Shown here piece by piece: positions 8,752 through 16,009 of a DNA stretch of 64,000 nucleotides. The DNA is from Bradyrhizobium sp. WD16. Its GTDB lineage: Bacteria > Pseudomonadota > Alphaproteobacteria > Rhizobiales > Xanthobacteraceae. Location: positions 2,717,501-2,781,500 of the forward strand of contig NZ_CP028908.1 in NCBI RefSeq assembly GCF_024181725.1, in the 5' to 3' direction. The notes under the pieces were generated by a model. The model made no database searches, was not told where the DNA came from, and worked only from the letters and a program-made list of their open reading frames with translations. How positions within the stretch are numbered: position 1 is the first letter of the stretch; every line of letters begins with the position of its first letter. The position numbers and the translations under genes are program-made.

Positions 8752-9534
8752 TTACAGCGTTCCCGGGAAGGCGCCGCCGTCGAGCAGGATGTTCTGCCCG
8801 GTGATGTAGCCGGCCTTGGCGCTGCACAGGAAAGCGCAGGCGGCGCCGAATTCCTCCGGATCGCCGAAGCGTCCGGCCGGATTTTCCGCGGCGCGCTTGC
8901 CCAAAACCTCCTCCACCGGGACGCCGGCGGCCTTGGCCTGGCCGGCGCTTACCGTGCGCAATCGGTCGGTGTCGAAGGGACCCGGCAGCAGCGCGTTGAT
9001 GGTGACGTTGTGCTTCACCGTCTTGCGCGACAGGCCGGCGACGAAGCCGGTAAGGCCGGTGCGGGCGCCGTTGGAGAGCCCGAGCACGTCGATCGGCGCC
9101 TTCACTGCGGCGGAGGTGATGTTGACGACACGGCCGAACTTGCGCGCGATCATCGGGTCGACCGTCGCCTTGATCAGCTCGATCGGCGTCAGCATGTTGG
9201 CGTCGAGCGCCTTGATCCAGTCGTCCCGCGTCCAGTTGCGAAAATCGCCGGGCGGCGGGCCGCCGGCATTGTTGATCAGGATGTCCGGCTGGGGGCAGAC
9301 CTTGAGCGCGGCCTCGCGGCCCTCCGGCGTGGTGATATCGGCGGCCACCGTGGTCACCTCGACGCCGGGATTGGCCTTGCGGATCTCCGCCGCGGTCGCT
9401 TCCAGCGCCTCGACGCCGCGTGCCACCAGGGTGACGTGAACGCCTTCGTTGGCGAGCGCCACGGCGCAGGCTCGGCCGAGACCCTTGCTCGCGGCGCAGA
9501 CCAGCGCGCGCCGGCCCTTGATCCCGAGATCCAT
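8752..9534 (-). CDS. SDR-family protein lacking the usual catalytic Tyr
   Basis: Short-chain dehydrogenase/reductase fold, 260 residues. The nucleotide loop is AASKGLGRA and the NAG motif reads INNAGGPP. In the position of the active-site YxxxK the sequence reads LSNGARTGLTGF, with Ser and Arg in place of Tyr and Lys. The C-terminal INALLPGPFDTDR is intact. This pattern recurs in a known SDR subgroup, so it is probably a real divergent branch and not a sequencing error. Start 9534 gives MDLGIKGRRALV. It may be a non-catalytic or unusual reductase; substrate unknown. Confidence 0.85.
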   Translation of the reverse strand: MDLGIKGRRALVCAASKGLGRACAVALANEGVHVTLVARGVEALEATAAEIRKANPGVEVTTVAADITTPEGREAALKVCPQPDILINNAGGPPPGDFRNWTRDDWIKALDANMLTPIELIKATVDPMIARKFGRVVNITSAAVKAPIDVLGLSNGARTGLTGFVAGLSRKTVKHNVTINALLPGPFDTDRLRTVSAGQAKAAGVPVEEVLGKRAAENPAGRFGDPEEFGAACAFLCSAKAGYITGQNILLDGGAFPGTL

Positions 9535-9857
9535 TGTTTTTGCTCCGTCTTCTTGGCTGAGGGCGGGGGCGGCGCCTCCCGCGCGCCGCCATGCTTCACG
9601 TTTTTCCCAGATCTGCAAGCGGGGGAGAAAATTGACGATTTCTCAATGGCTTGGCGATTCGTACCGGATCGTCATAAAATCATGAAAAAGATCGTCATGG
9701 CCCCTTTCCAAAGCGGGGTGACGTTGGTACATAGCCCTCGCAACCGCGGGCCGCTTCGGCCCCGGGCGCCTTCTTCGGAGCACCGGACAGGTGACGGCGT
9801 CCTGGAACATCCAGGCCGCGAGCCCTTTCTTCTCCGTGAAGGCATGCAACGGTTTAA
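9535..9857. other. Intergenic region upstream of tRNA-fMet
   Basis: Stretch of 323 bases between the SDR start and the tRNA, with no supported gene. It should contain the SDR promoter on the minus strand and the tRNA promoter on the plus strand. TTGACG at about 9633 could be a -35 element, but no convincing -10 partner is visible at the right distance from the tRNA. Confidence 0.5.
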
Positions 9858-9934
<77 letters not shown>

Positions 9935-9947
9935 ACTTTGATCGCGA

Positions 9948-9980
9948 ACGGCCCGCCCTTCCGGCGGGCCGTTTGCTTTT
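9948..9980 (+). terminator. Rho-independent terminator after tRNA-fMet
   Basis: Perfect 10-bp stem ACGGCCCGCC / GGCGGGCCGT with a short loop, followed by a T-rich run TTTGCTTTT. It ends the tRNA transcript. Confidence 0.88.
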
Positions 9981-10213
9981 CGAGCGCAGCCGCTCGAATG
10001 CCGGCCGGACATCGCCGATCCTCGCCATTAGTCGCGCTACAGCTGCGATTTCTTTGAGCGTCCGGTCGCGGAAGGCGAGAATTGCGAGAATCGTGGCGAG
10101 CGTTCGGGGATGGACGAGGTGGCAGGAAACGGGTCGTTTCGGCTCGGTCTGTGCGGCAAGGTGGCTAGGCAATCCTGATTACGGGGAATGAACATCGGGA
10201 TAGGCTGCAAGTG

Positions 10214-10864
10214 ATGATGCGTGACCTGTTTGCTGATGACGAACATGCACTGCCGAGACGCGAGAACATCACGGCCGGCGCCGTCCTCATGCGCGGTGTC
10301 GCCTTGGGCGTCGAAGACGAACTTCTCGCAGCTCTCGCTGCCGTCGCACAAGACGCGCCGTTTCGCCACATGACAACGCCGGGTGGCGTCATGTCGGTCG
10401 CCATGACCAATTGCGGTGCGGGCGGGTGGGTGTCGGATCGCAGCGGTTATCGCTACGACAGCACCGATCCGGAAACCGGCAAGCCGTGGCCGGACATGCC
10501 CCAGGTTTTCCGTCGTCTTGCCATCGAGGCTGCGGCCGATGGCGGTTACGATACCTTCGTTCCGGATGCCTGCCTGATCAACCGCTACCTGCCCGGTGCA
10601 CGGCTGTCGCTGCACCAGGACAGGAATGAGCGGGATATGGCCTGTCCGATCGTGTCGGTTTCACTTGGTCTGCCGGCGAGTTTTCAGTTCGGCGGGCCGA
10701 AGCGGATCGATCCGATCAGGAAATATCTCCTTCGCCACGGCGATGTCGCCGTTTGGGGTGGTCCGTCACGCCTCTGCTATCACGGCATCTCGACGCTCAA
10801 GGCGGGAGATCATCCGAAAATCGGCCCGATGCGGATCAATCTGACCTTCCGCCGGGCGCTGTAG
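10214..10864 (+). CDS. alkB: Alpha-ketoglutarate-dependent DNA dealkylase AlkB
   Basis: Fe(II)/2-oxoglutarate dioxygenase that removes methyl groups from 1-methyladenine and 3-methylcytosine. It has 216 residues, matching E. coli AlkB. The iron site is His134-x-Asp136 (LHQD) and His190 (YHGI), with the 2-oxoglutarate/substrate arginines in RINLTFRR. Substrate-lid residues are recognisable in WVSDRSGYRYDS and INRYLPGARLS. GTG 10211 and ATG 10217 are in frame; ATG 10214 was chosen. It is not adjacent to the ogt/AraC pair at 3 kb, but together they form two alkylation-repair routes. Confidence 0.95.
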   Translation: MMRDLFADDEHALPRRENITAGAVLMRGVALGVEDELLAALAAVAQDAPFRHMTTPGGVMSVAMTNCGAGGWVSDRSGYRYDSTDPETGKPWPDMPQVFRRLAIEAAADGGYDTFVPDACLINRYLPGARLSLHQDRNERDMACPIVSVSLGLPASFQFGGPKRIDPIRKYLLRHGDVAVWGGPSRLCYHGISTLKAGDHPKIGPMRINLTFRRAL

Positions 10865-11012
10865 CGGTGATCTTATGGCGTCACGACCACTGCCGAAACA
10901 TGACCGATGCGATGCCATCCCAGACCGGGCCGCTCACCATAAGTCTGGAGTCGCTGCTTTGATGGTCGGCGACGTCGGCGTCGAGAGCGAATGAGGCGCA
11001 CCTGCTTCGCTT

Positions 11013-11256
11013 CTACCGATAACCGCTGGCATCGGCCGGTTTGCCGGCCTCCTGCACTTCGATGAGATAGCGCCAGGCGTTCGGCCGGGAGCCGTCGATA
11101 TCCGTGAAGCCATAGGCCTGTGCCAGTCCGCCGCGTTCTCCCGGTCACATAGACAGCCGCGCCTTGCGCGCCCAGCTCGATCGCAATGCCACGACCGGCG
11201 CCGCGTGTCGCGCCTGCCACCAAGGCCACTTTTCCCGTCAGTGCGGCTGATCCCAT
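11013..11256 (-). pseudogene. SDR pseudogene with internal deletion
   Basis: The start (11256, with AAGGAG upstream) reads a normal SDR N-terminus, LTGKVALVAGATRGAGRGIA, to GRTRR. The frame then shifts, and another frame carries only the SDR C-terminal tail, AYGFTDIDGSRPNAW to ASGYR and stop at 11013. The roughly 180 residues that hold the active site are missing. Thus about 45 N-terminal and 35 C-terminal codons survive, joined out of frame. The flanks 10865-11012 hold nothing recognisable. Confidence 0.75.
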
Positions 11257-11323
11257 GTTGATTCTCCTTCGACGCCGAGGCGGCACTTGCCGGCGAGTCA
11301 GGAGTTCTGTCACCCCGATGTGT

Positions 11324-12238
11324 TCACGCCTTGACGTAGACGAAGGCCTTGAGCCCCGATCTCAGTGTCACTTCGATCCGCTTGTAGTCCGACACTTCGT
11401 ATCGGTCGGCTGCGTCCAGCTCCTGCGGCGTGATGCGAAACACCTGGCCCTCGACGGCGTCGGACGGATTGTCGGACGGCATCACCACCGGGTGAAAGCG
11501 CTCGCCGCTGGTGCGAATGACCTCGGGGTCGGTGATCTCCAGCATCTCCTGGCGGAAGCCGGGCATGGCGTCGCCTTGTCCTTCCAACAGCCGACCAAAC
11601 GAAGACAGCTGGACACTCTCCAGCTGCAGGGTTCCGTAGGAAAACAGATTGATGGTGCGGAAAGTAGTCATCGGCGCCTCCGTGGGAGACGCATATCGCC
11701 TGATGGCCGCCCCGACAATCGCTGTCGACGCAGATCCTATCGTGCGGCGAAACGCCGTGCTGATGGCGACCAGCGCAACTGTCCCGGCTAGTACGGGAAG
11801 AAGCAGAAAGCTCCACGACGCGCCAATGGTGATGGCGACCAGTGGGTCGGCGCCTGCGGGCGGATGCAGCGTGCGGGTCAGCCGCATGGCGGCGATGGCG
11901 AGGCCGACGCCGAGCGCCAGCGACAACGGCTGGTGGCCGAGCAGCGAGAAGCAGCCGAGGCCGATTGTCGCCGAAATCAGATGGCCGCCGATCACGTTGC
12001 GGGGTTGGGCGAGGGGGCTGTCGGGCAGGGCGAAGAGCAGCACCGCGGTGGCGCCGAAGGGGGCGATGATCAGGGCGAGTTGCAGCGATGCGCCGACAAG
12101 CGCCAGCAGAAAGATTGCGACGAAGCCGCCCAGGCCGGCAAGCAGGGCGGGAAATAGCTGCGGCCTTGCCGATGACCAGGCGGCGCGCCAGGGGCTTTCG
12201 GCTAGCGCGCCCGGGGGATCGGACAGCTCTCCGCTCAT
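11324..12238 (-). CDS. HPP-family membrane protein fused in frame to AIG2-like domain
   Basis: The frame encodes 304 residues. Residues 1 to about 175 are an HPP-family integral membrane domain with four hydrophobic helices and the signature HPPAGADPL. Residues about 190-304 are a gamma-glutamylcyclotransferase/AIG2-like fold (FSYGTLQ, VEGQVFRITPQELDAAD, YEVSDYKR). The second part also has its own ATG at 11671 preceded by GGAGG, so it can be made alone as a 115-residue protein. Either HPP lost its stop and last residues by a small deletion, or a real fusion exists. The HPP start at 12238 could also be 12247. Confidence 0.75.
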   Translation of the reverse strand: MSGELSDPPGALAESPWRAAWSSARPQLFPALLAGLGGFVAIFLLALVGASLQLALIIAPFGATAVLLFALPDSPLAQPRNVIGGHLISATIGLGCFSLLGHQPLSLALGVGLAIAAMRLTRTLHPPAGADPLVAITIGASWSFLLLPVLAGTVALVAISTAFRRTIGSASTAIVGAAIRRYASPTEAPMTTFRTINLFSYGTLQLESVQLSSFGRLLEGQGDAMPGFRQEMLEITDPEVIRTSGERFHPVVMPSDNPSDAVEGQVFRITPQELDAADRYEVSDYKRIEVTLRSGLKAFVYVKA

Positions 12239-12281
12239 GCGCGGCATCCTTGTGAAACTTCGGAAAATCTCCGCCTGACTC

Positions 12282-12485
12282 GGTTGTCGTCGCCCGCCTG
12301 CGCGAGGGATCTGCAAGATCGTTTTCTGGTCATGCCCGGCCCTGTGCGGCCTTGTGCCGGGCATTCACGCCTTTGCAGCTTTTCAGCAGAGAAAGACGTG
12401 CATGGCCGGGACAAGCCTGGACGAGCCCGGCCATGACGAGTGATCTCACTTCTGCAAGACCTCGCTTGCGCGGGCGACGACGATT
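12282..12485. repeat. Nested palindromic intergenic repeat
   Basis: An imperfect long inverted repeat is formed by 12282-12325 (TTGTCGTCGCCCGC and a GCGAGG-ATCTGCAAGA tail) and 12445-12485 (TCTGCAAGACCTCGC and GCGGGCGACGACGA). Inside it sit two smaller palindromes: ATGCCCGGC/GCCGGGCAT at about 12332-12364 and CATGGCCGGG/CCCGGCCATG at about 12401-12434. It lies between two minus-strand genes. Similar GC-rich palindromes are frequent between genes of rhizobia. No coding function seen. Confidence 0.7.
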
Positions 12486-12494
12486 GCGGATTTG

Positions 12495-13700
12495 CTATGC
12501 CCGCTTCCGGAATTTGGCGGCCTCTTCCGACCCGCCGGTGGCGTTGCCGGCGCTGTAGGAATGGGCGCCGGTGCCGGCGAGCTGGCCGCCGTCGACGATG
12601 AGATATTCGTCGCGGATCGGCCGGCCCTCGAAGAAGCATTCGAGGATCTCGCGCGTGCCTGCCGCATAGCGTGCCTGCGCCGAAAGCGAGGTGCCCGAGA
12701 TGTGCGGCGTCATGCCGTGATGAGGCATGGTGCGCCAGGGATGATCCTGCGGCGCCGGCTGCGGGAACCAGACGTCGCCGGCATAGCCCGCCAAGTGGCC
12801 GCTCTCGAGCGCCCGAACGATGGCGTCGCGATCGCAGATCTTGCCGCGCGCCGTATTCACGATATAGGCGCCGCGCTTCATTCCGGCGAGCATCTTCTCG
12901 TCGAACAGATGCTCGGTCTCCGGATGCAGCGGGCAGTTGATCGTCACCACGTCGCAGACCTTGACCATGTCCTCGACCGTCGGATGCCAGGTGAGGTTCA
13001 GCTCCTTCTCCACCGTTTCCGGCAGGCGGTGGCGGTCGTAATAGTGCAGATGCATGTCGAACGGCTTCAGCCGCCGCAGCACGGCGAGGCCGATGCGGCC
13101 GGCGGCGACGGTGCCGACATGCATGCCTTCGACGTCGTAGGAGCGGGCGACGCAATCGGCGATGTTCCAGCCGCCCTTGATCACCCACTGGTAGGACGGG
13201 ATGTAGTTGCGGACGAGGCCGAGGATCATCATCACCACGTGCTCGGCGACGCTGATCGAATTGCAGTAGGTGACTTCCGCGACCGTGATGCCGCGCTCGA
13301 TCGCGGCCTGAAGATCGACGTGGTCGGAGCCGATACCGGCGGTCAAAGCGAGCTTGAGCTTCTTCGCCTTGGCGATGCGTTCCGCCGTCAGATAGGCGGG
13401 CCAGAACGGCTGGGAGATGATGACGTCGGCATCGACCAGCTCGCGCTCGAGGACGCTGTCGGGGCCATCCTTGTCCGACGTAACCACCAGGGTGTGGCCG
13501 CGGGACTCGAGATATTGGCGCAGGCCCAGTTCGCCCGAGACGCTGCCGAGCAGCGCGCCGGGAACGAAATCGATGGCCTTCGGCGTCGGCAGGGTCTGGC
13601 CGCCGGGATAGCGCTCGATCTTGGGCAGACCGTCCCGGGCATAGGATTTCGGGTATCCGTCGATCGGATCGTCGTAGAGCACACAGACAACTTTCGCCAT
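12495..13700 (-). CDS. fdh: NAD-dependent formate dehydrogenase
   Basis: D-2-hydroxyacid dehydrogenase-type formate dehydrogenase, 401 residues, oxidising formate to CO2 with NAD+ without metals or selenium. Diagnostic parts are the N-terminal DDPIDGYPKSYARD, substrate-site ISQPFWPAY and LALTAGIGSDHVDL, the NAD loop GTVAAGRIGLAVLRRL, the arginine in NTARGKICDRD and the catalytic histidine in MTPHISGTSLSAQ. Length and motifs match the Pseudomonas/methylotroph enzymes. The LysR regulator lies 252 bases upstream on the same strand and is the likely controller. It gives NADH from one-carbon units or formate detoxification. Confidence 0.96.
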   Translation of the reverse strand: MAKVVCVLYDDPIDGYPKSYARDGLPKIERYPGGQTLPTPKAIDFVPGALLGSVSGELGLRQYLESRGHTLVVTSDKDGPDSVLERELVDADVIISQPFWPAYLTAERIAKAKKLKLALTAGIGSDHVDLQAAIERGITVAEVTYCNSISVAEHVVMMILGLVRNYIPSYQWVIKGGWNIADCVARSYDVEGMHVGTVAAGRIGLAVLRRLKPFDMHLHYYDRHRLPETVEKELNLTWHPTVEDMVKVCDVVTINCPLHPETEHLFDEKMLAGMKRGAYIVNTARGKICDRDAIVRALESGHLAGYAGDVWFPQPAPQDHPWRTMPHHGMTPHISGTSLSAQARYAAGTREILECFFEGRPIRDEYLIVDGGQLAGTGAHSYSAGNATGGSEEAAKFRKRA

Positions 13701-13952
13701 GAAACGCTTCCTCCGTTCGTTGTGTTGGGCAGCAGGAAGCGCTCCCGCAGACAGCGTCCTGTCCGCAGCTGTCCCCGACGATCGGGGGAGTTCATCCCAA
13801 GCCGGCCCTCCGGCCGGCGCGGTGATGTCTCGGAGCGTTTCCCATTCTGCTGAAGGTCCTGACAGGACCCTTGCTGTCGCGCCGACGAGAATGTCCGTGG
13901 GCGCATGGCGTGGGCAAATCGATTGTTTTGAACGATTGATAAACGGCCTTGA
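13701..13952 (-). promoter_or_regulatory. fdh upstream region
   Basis: The 252 bases between the LysR stop and the fdh start have no gene. An AT-richer island at about 13918-13946 contains ATCGATTG-TTTTGAA-CGATTGAT, which could be a LysR-type site. GGAGGAAGC lies just ahead of the fdh ATG as Shine-Dalgarno. The operator assignment is tentative. Confidence 0.4.
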
Positions 13953-14864
13953 TCAAGCGGGCGGTTCGATCGGCCCGGCAACGCCGTCGCCACTGCCCAC
14001 CGCGTCCAGCAAGGCGGCGGCCATGGGGGATTGCGGCAGACGGTCGAGCAGGACGAGGCCGATCGCCTGCGTCTCGATCGGGTTGACGAGTTCGATCGTG
14101 CGCAGATCCGGTGCGGAGCCGAGCAGACGGGAAAACGTGTGCGGCAGGATGCTGCACCAGCGTCCGGAGCTGACATGGGCGAGCACGGCCAGGAATGAAT
14201 CGCTGATGACCGGACTTGCGACGGGCAGCCCCAGCGACGCGGCGATGGCGTTGAGGATGCGCCGGTTCTGCATGTTTTCGTTGAGCAGGCACAGGGGCTC
14301 GGCGAGCGCCTCGGCCCAGTCGATGGAGGGTCGGGCGGCCAGCGGATGGCCGCAGGTACAGGCGAAGACGTAATGCTCGCGATAGAGCAGGTGGCGGCGG
14401 ACGTGTTCGAGCGGTTCGTTTTCCAGATAGGTCAGCCCGCCGTCGATCTGGTAGGTCTCGAGCGCCAGCTGGATCGCCCGCGAGGTCATGGAGCGGATGT
14501 CGATCGTCGCCAGCGGATTGATGCGGGTGAAGCGTTCGGAGATCAGGGCGACGCCCGGCATCGCCGCCGGAATGACCCCGAGGCGAAGAGCGCCGTTCAA
14601 GCCCGCCCTGGCGCTGCCGAGGCCTTTCTTCAGGTTCTGATAGTCGGACAGGATCTGCCGGCCCCATTGCAGCGCCCGCTCGCCGTCCGGCGTCAGGCCC
14701 TGGTATCGGTGGCCGCGCACGATCAGCGTCGCATTGAGGTCGTCCTCCAGCTTCCGGATCGCCGCCGACAGGGCCGGCTGGGTGACGTTGCAGATTTCGG
14801 CGGCACGGGCGAAATGCCTGGCATCGGCGAGGGCGACAAAATAGCTCAGGTGGCGGATCAGCAC
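13953..14864 (-). CDS. LysR-family regulator next to fdh
   Basis: LysR-type transcription factor of 303 residues. The N-terminal winged helix-turn-helix is clear (FARAAEICNVTQPALSAAIRKLED). A two-lobed periplasmic-binding-type effector domain spans about 90-300. It is encoded directly upstream of fdh on the same strand, not divergently, a layout seen for formate dehydrogenase regulators in related bacteria. Control of fdh by a one-carbon signal is inferred from position. Its own promoter region (14865-14966) is strikingly AT-rich. Confidence 0.88.
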   Translation of the reverse strand: MLIRHLSYFVALADARHFARAAEICNVTQPALSAAIRKLEDDLNATLIVRGHRYQGLTPDGERALQWGRQILSDYQNLKKGLGSARAGLNGALRLGVIPAAMPGVALISERFTRINPLATIDIRSMTSRAIQLALETYQIDGGLTYLENEPLEHVRRHLLYREHYVFACTCGHPLAARPSIDWAEALAEPLCLLNENMQNRRILNAIAASLGLPVASPVISDSFLAVLAHVSSGRWCSILPHTFSRLLGSAPDLRTIELVNPIETQAIGLVLLDRLPQSPMAAALLDAVGSGDGVAGPIEPPA

Positions 14865-14877
14865 GGGCGGTCCTCCG

Positions 14878-14911
14878 GATATCGTTATATTAAAATATAT
14901 ATATCGATATC
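14878..14911 (-). promoter_or_regulatory. AT-rich inverted repeat before the LysR gene
   Basis: GATATCG at 14878-14884 and CGATATC at 14905-14911 form an inverted repeat around an almost pure A/T centre, immediately upstream of the LysR start. The position fits an autoregulatory LysR site overlapping the promoter. No experiment or comparison supports this here. Confidence 0.45.
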
Positions 14912-14966
14912 AGCCCGGTTTCCCAAGCGGGACGATCCTGCGCGCGTGCCTCTTCTGGCGAAACGC

Positions 14967-15890
14967 CTATTCCAACATTTGCATGCCTTTTGGACTGGCG
15001 TGGTTTGCGAATGTTGGAATCGAAGGACCACTACGACGACCAGTAGCGCCGGCGACGCAGAGGACGACGAGCGCGGCCGCGGCGATCATGGTCCAGGAGA
15101 CGGGTTCGCCGAGCAGCAGCGCTGCGAGGGCGAGGCCGAAGAAGGGCTGGAGCAGCTGCAGCTGTCCGACGCGGGCGATGCCGCCGAGCGCAAGGCCGCG
15201 ATACCAGAACACGAAGCCGACCAGCATGCTGAAGACCGAGACATAGGCGAGCCCGAGCCACGCGCCGCCGTCGATCCCCTGCCATGAATCCGGCAGGGTG
15301 ACGAGCGCCACCGCTGCCATCATCGGCAGCGCGATGACGAGTGCCCAGGAAATCACCTGCCAGCCGCCGAGCCGCCGCGACAGCTTCGCGCCTTCGGCGT
15401 AGCCGAGGCCGCAGAGCAGGATGGCCGCGATCATCAACAGGTCGCCGGAGACCGCGGCCGCGCCGCCGCCCGACAAGGCGAACCCCGCGACGGTCGCGCT
15501 GCCGAGGCCGGCGAACAGCCAGAACCTGGGCTTGGGCCGCTCGCCGCCGCGCAGGACGGCGAAGATGGCGGTGGCCAGCGGCAGCAGGCCGATGAAGACG
15601 ATGGAATGCGCCGAGCTGATGTGCTGGAGCGCCAGCGCGGTGAGCAGCGGGAAGCCGACGACGACGCCCAGCGCGGTGATCACGAGCGGGGCGAGATCGC
15701 GGGGCATCGGCCGCGCTTGGCGAAGCGCCAGCAGCAGCGCCGATCCGAGAAGGGCCGCGATCACCGCGCGGGCCGAGGTCAGGAACAGCGGCGAGAAGCC
15801 GCCGACCGCCGCCCGTGTCGCCGGCAGCGATCCGCTGAAGATGATCACGCCGAGGAGGCCGCTGCCCCACCCGGCTCCGGTCTGTCGCAT
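14967..15890 (-). CDS. EamA/DMT-family exporter, partner of MocR gene
   Basis: Inner-membrane transporter of the drug/metabolite superfamily, 307 residues, with ten predicted hydrophobic helices in two EamA repeats (for example GLLGVIIFSGSLPATRAAV and SMLVGFVFWYRGLALGG). It is divergent from a MocR-type regulator across 119 bases, a pairing that recurs widely and suggests regulated export of an amino-acid-like compound. ATG 15890 follows GAGGCGG; ATG 15908 is an alternative. The C-terminal 20 residues are polar and not conserved in type. Confidence 0.87.
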   Translation of the reverse strand: MRQTGAGWGSGLLGVIIFSGSLPATRAAVGGFSPLFLTSARAVIAALLGSALLLALRQARPMPRDLAPLVITALGVVVGFPLLTALALQHISSAHSIVFIGLLPLATAIFAVLRGGERPKPRFWLFAGLGSATVAGFALSGGGAAAVSGDLLMIAAILLCGLGYAEGAKLSRRLGGWQVISWALVIALPMMAAVALVTLPDSWQGIDGGAWLGLAYVSVFSMLVGFVFWYRGLALGGIARVGQLQLLQPFFGLALAALLLGEPVSWTMIAAAALVVLCVAGATGRRSGPSIPTFANHASPKGMQMLE

Positions 15891-15948
15891 GCCGCCTCGC
15901 TTTCGCACCGGAGCTTGAAGCGCGCGCCCTGGCGCGACCAGTCACACT

Positions 15949-15975
15949 CCAATACAATTCAGGTGAACTGTATGG
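15949..15975. promoter_or_regulatory. Candidate MocR operator
   Basis: The dyad CCAATACA-N-TGTATGG (arms at 15949-15956 and 15969-15975) lies between the divergent exporter and MocR genes, 35 bases before the MocR start. A direct or inverted site of this kind is usual for MocR/GntR regulators that control a divergent partner. Confidence 0.5.
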
Positions 15976-16009
15976 ATAAGGTCAGCCGCACAATCGGGAC
16001 AGGCCGCAC

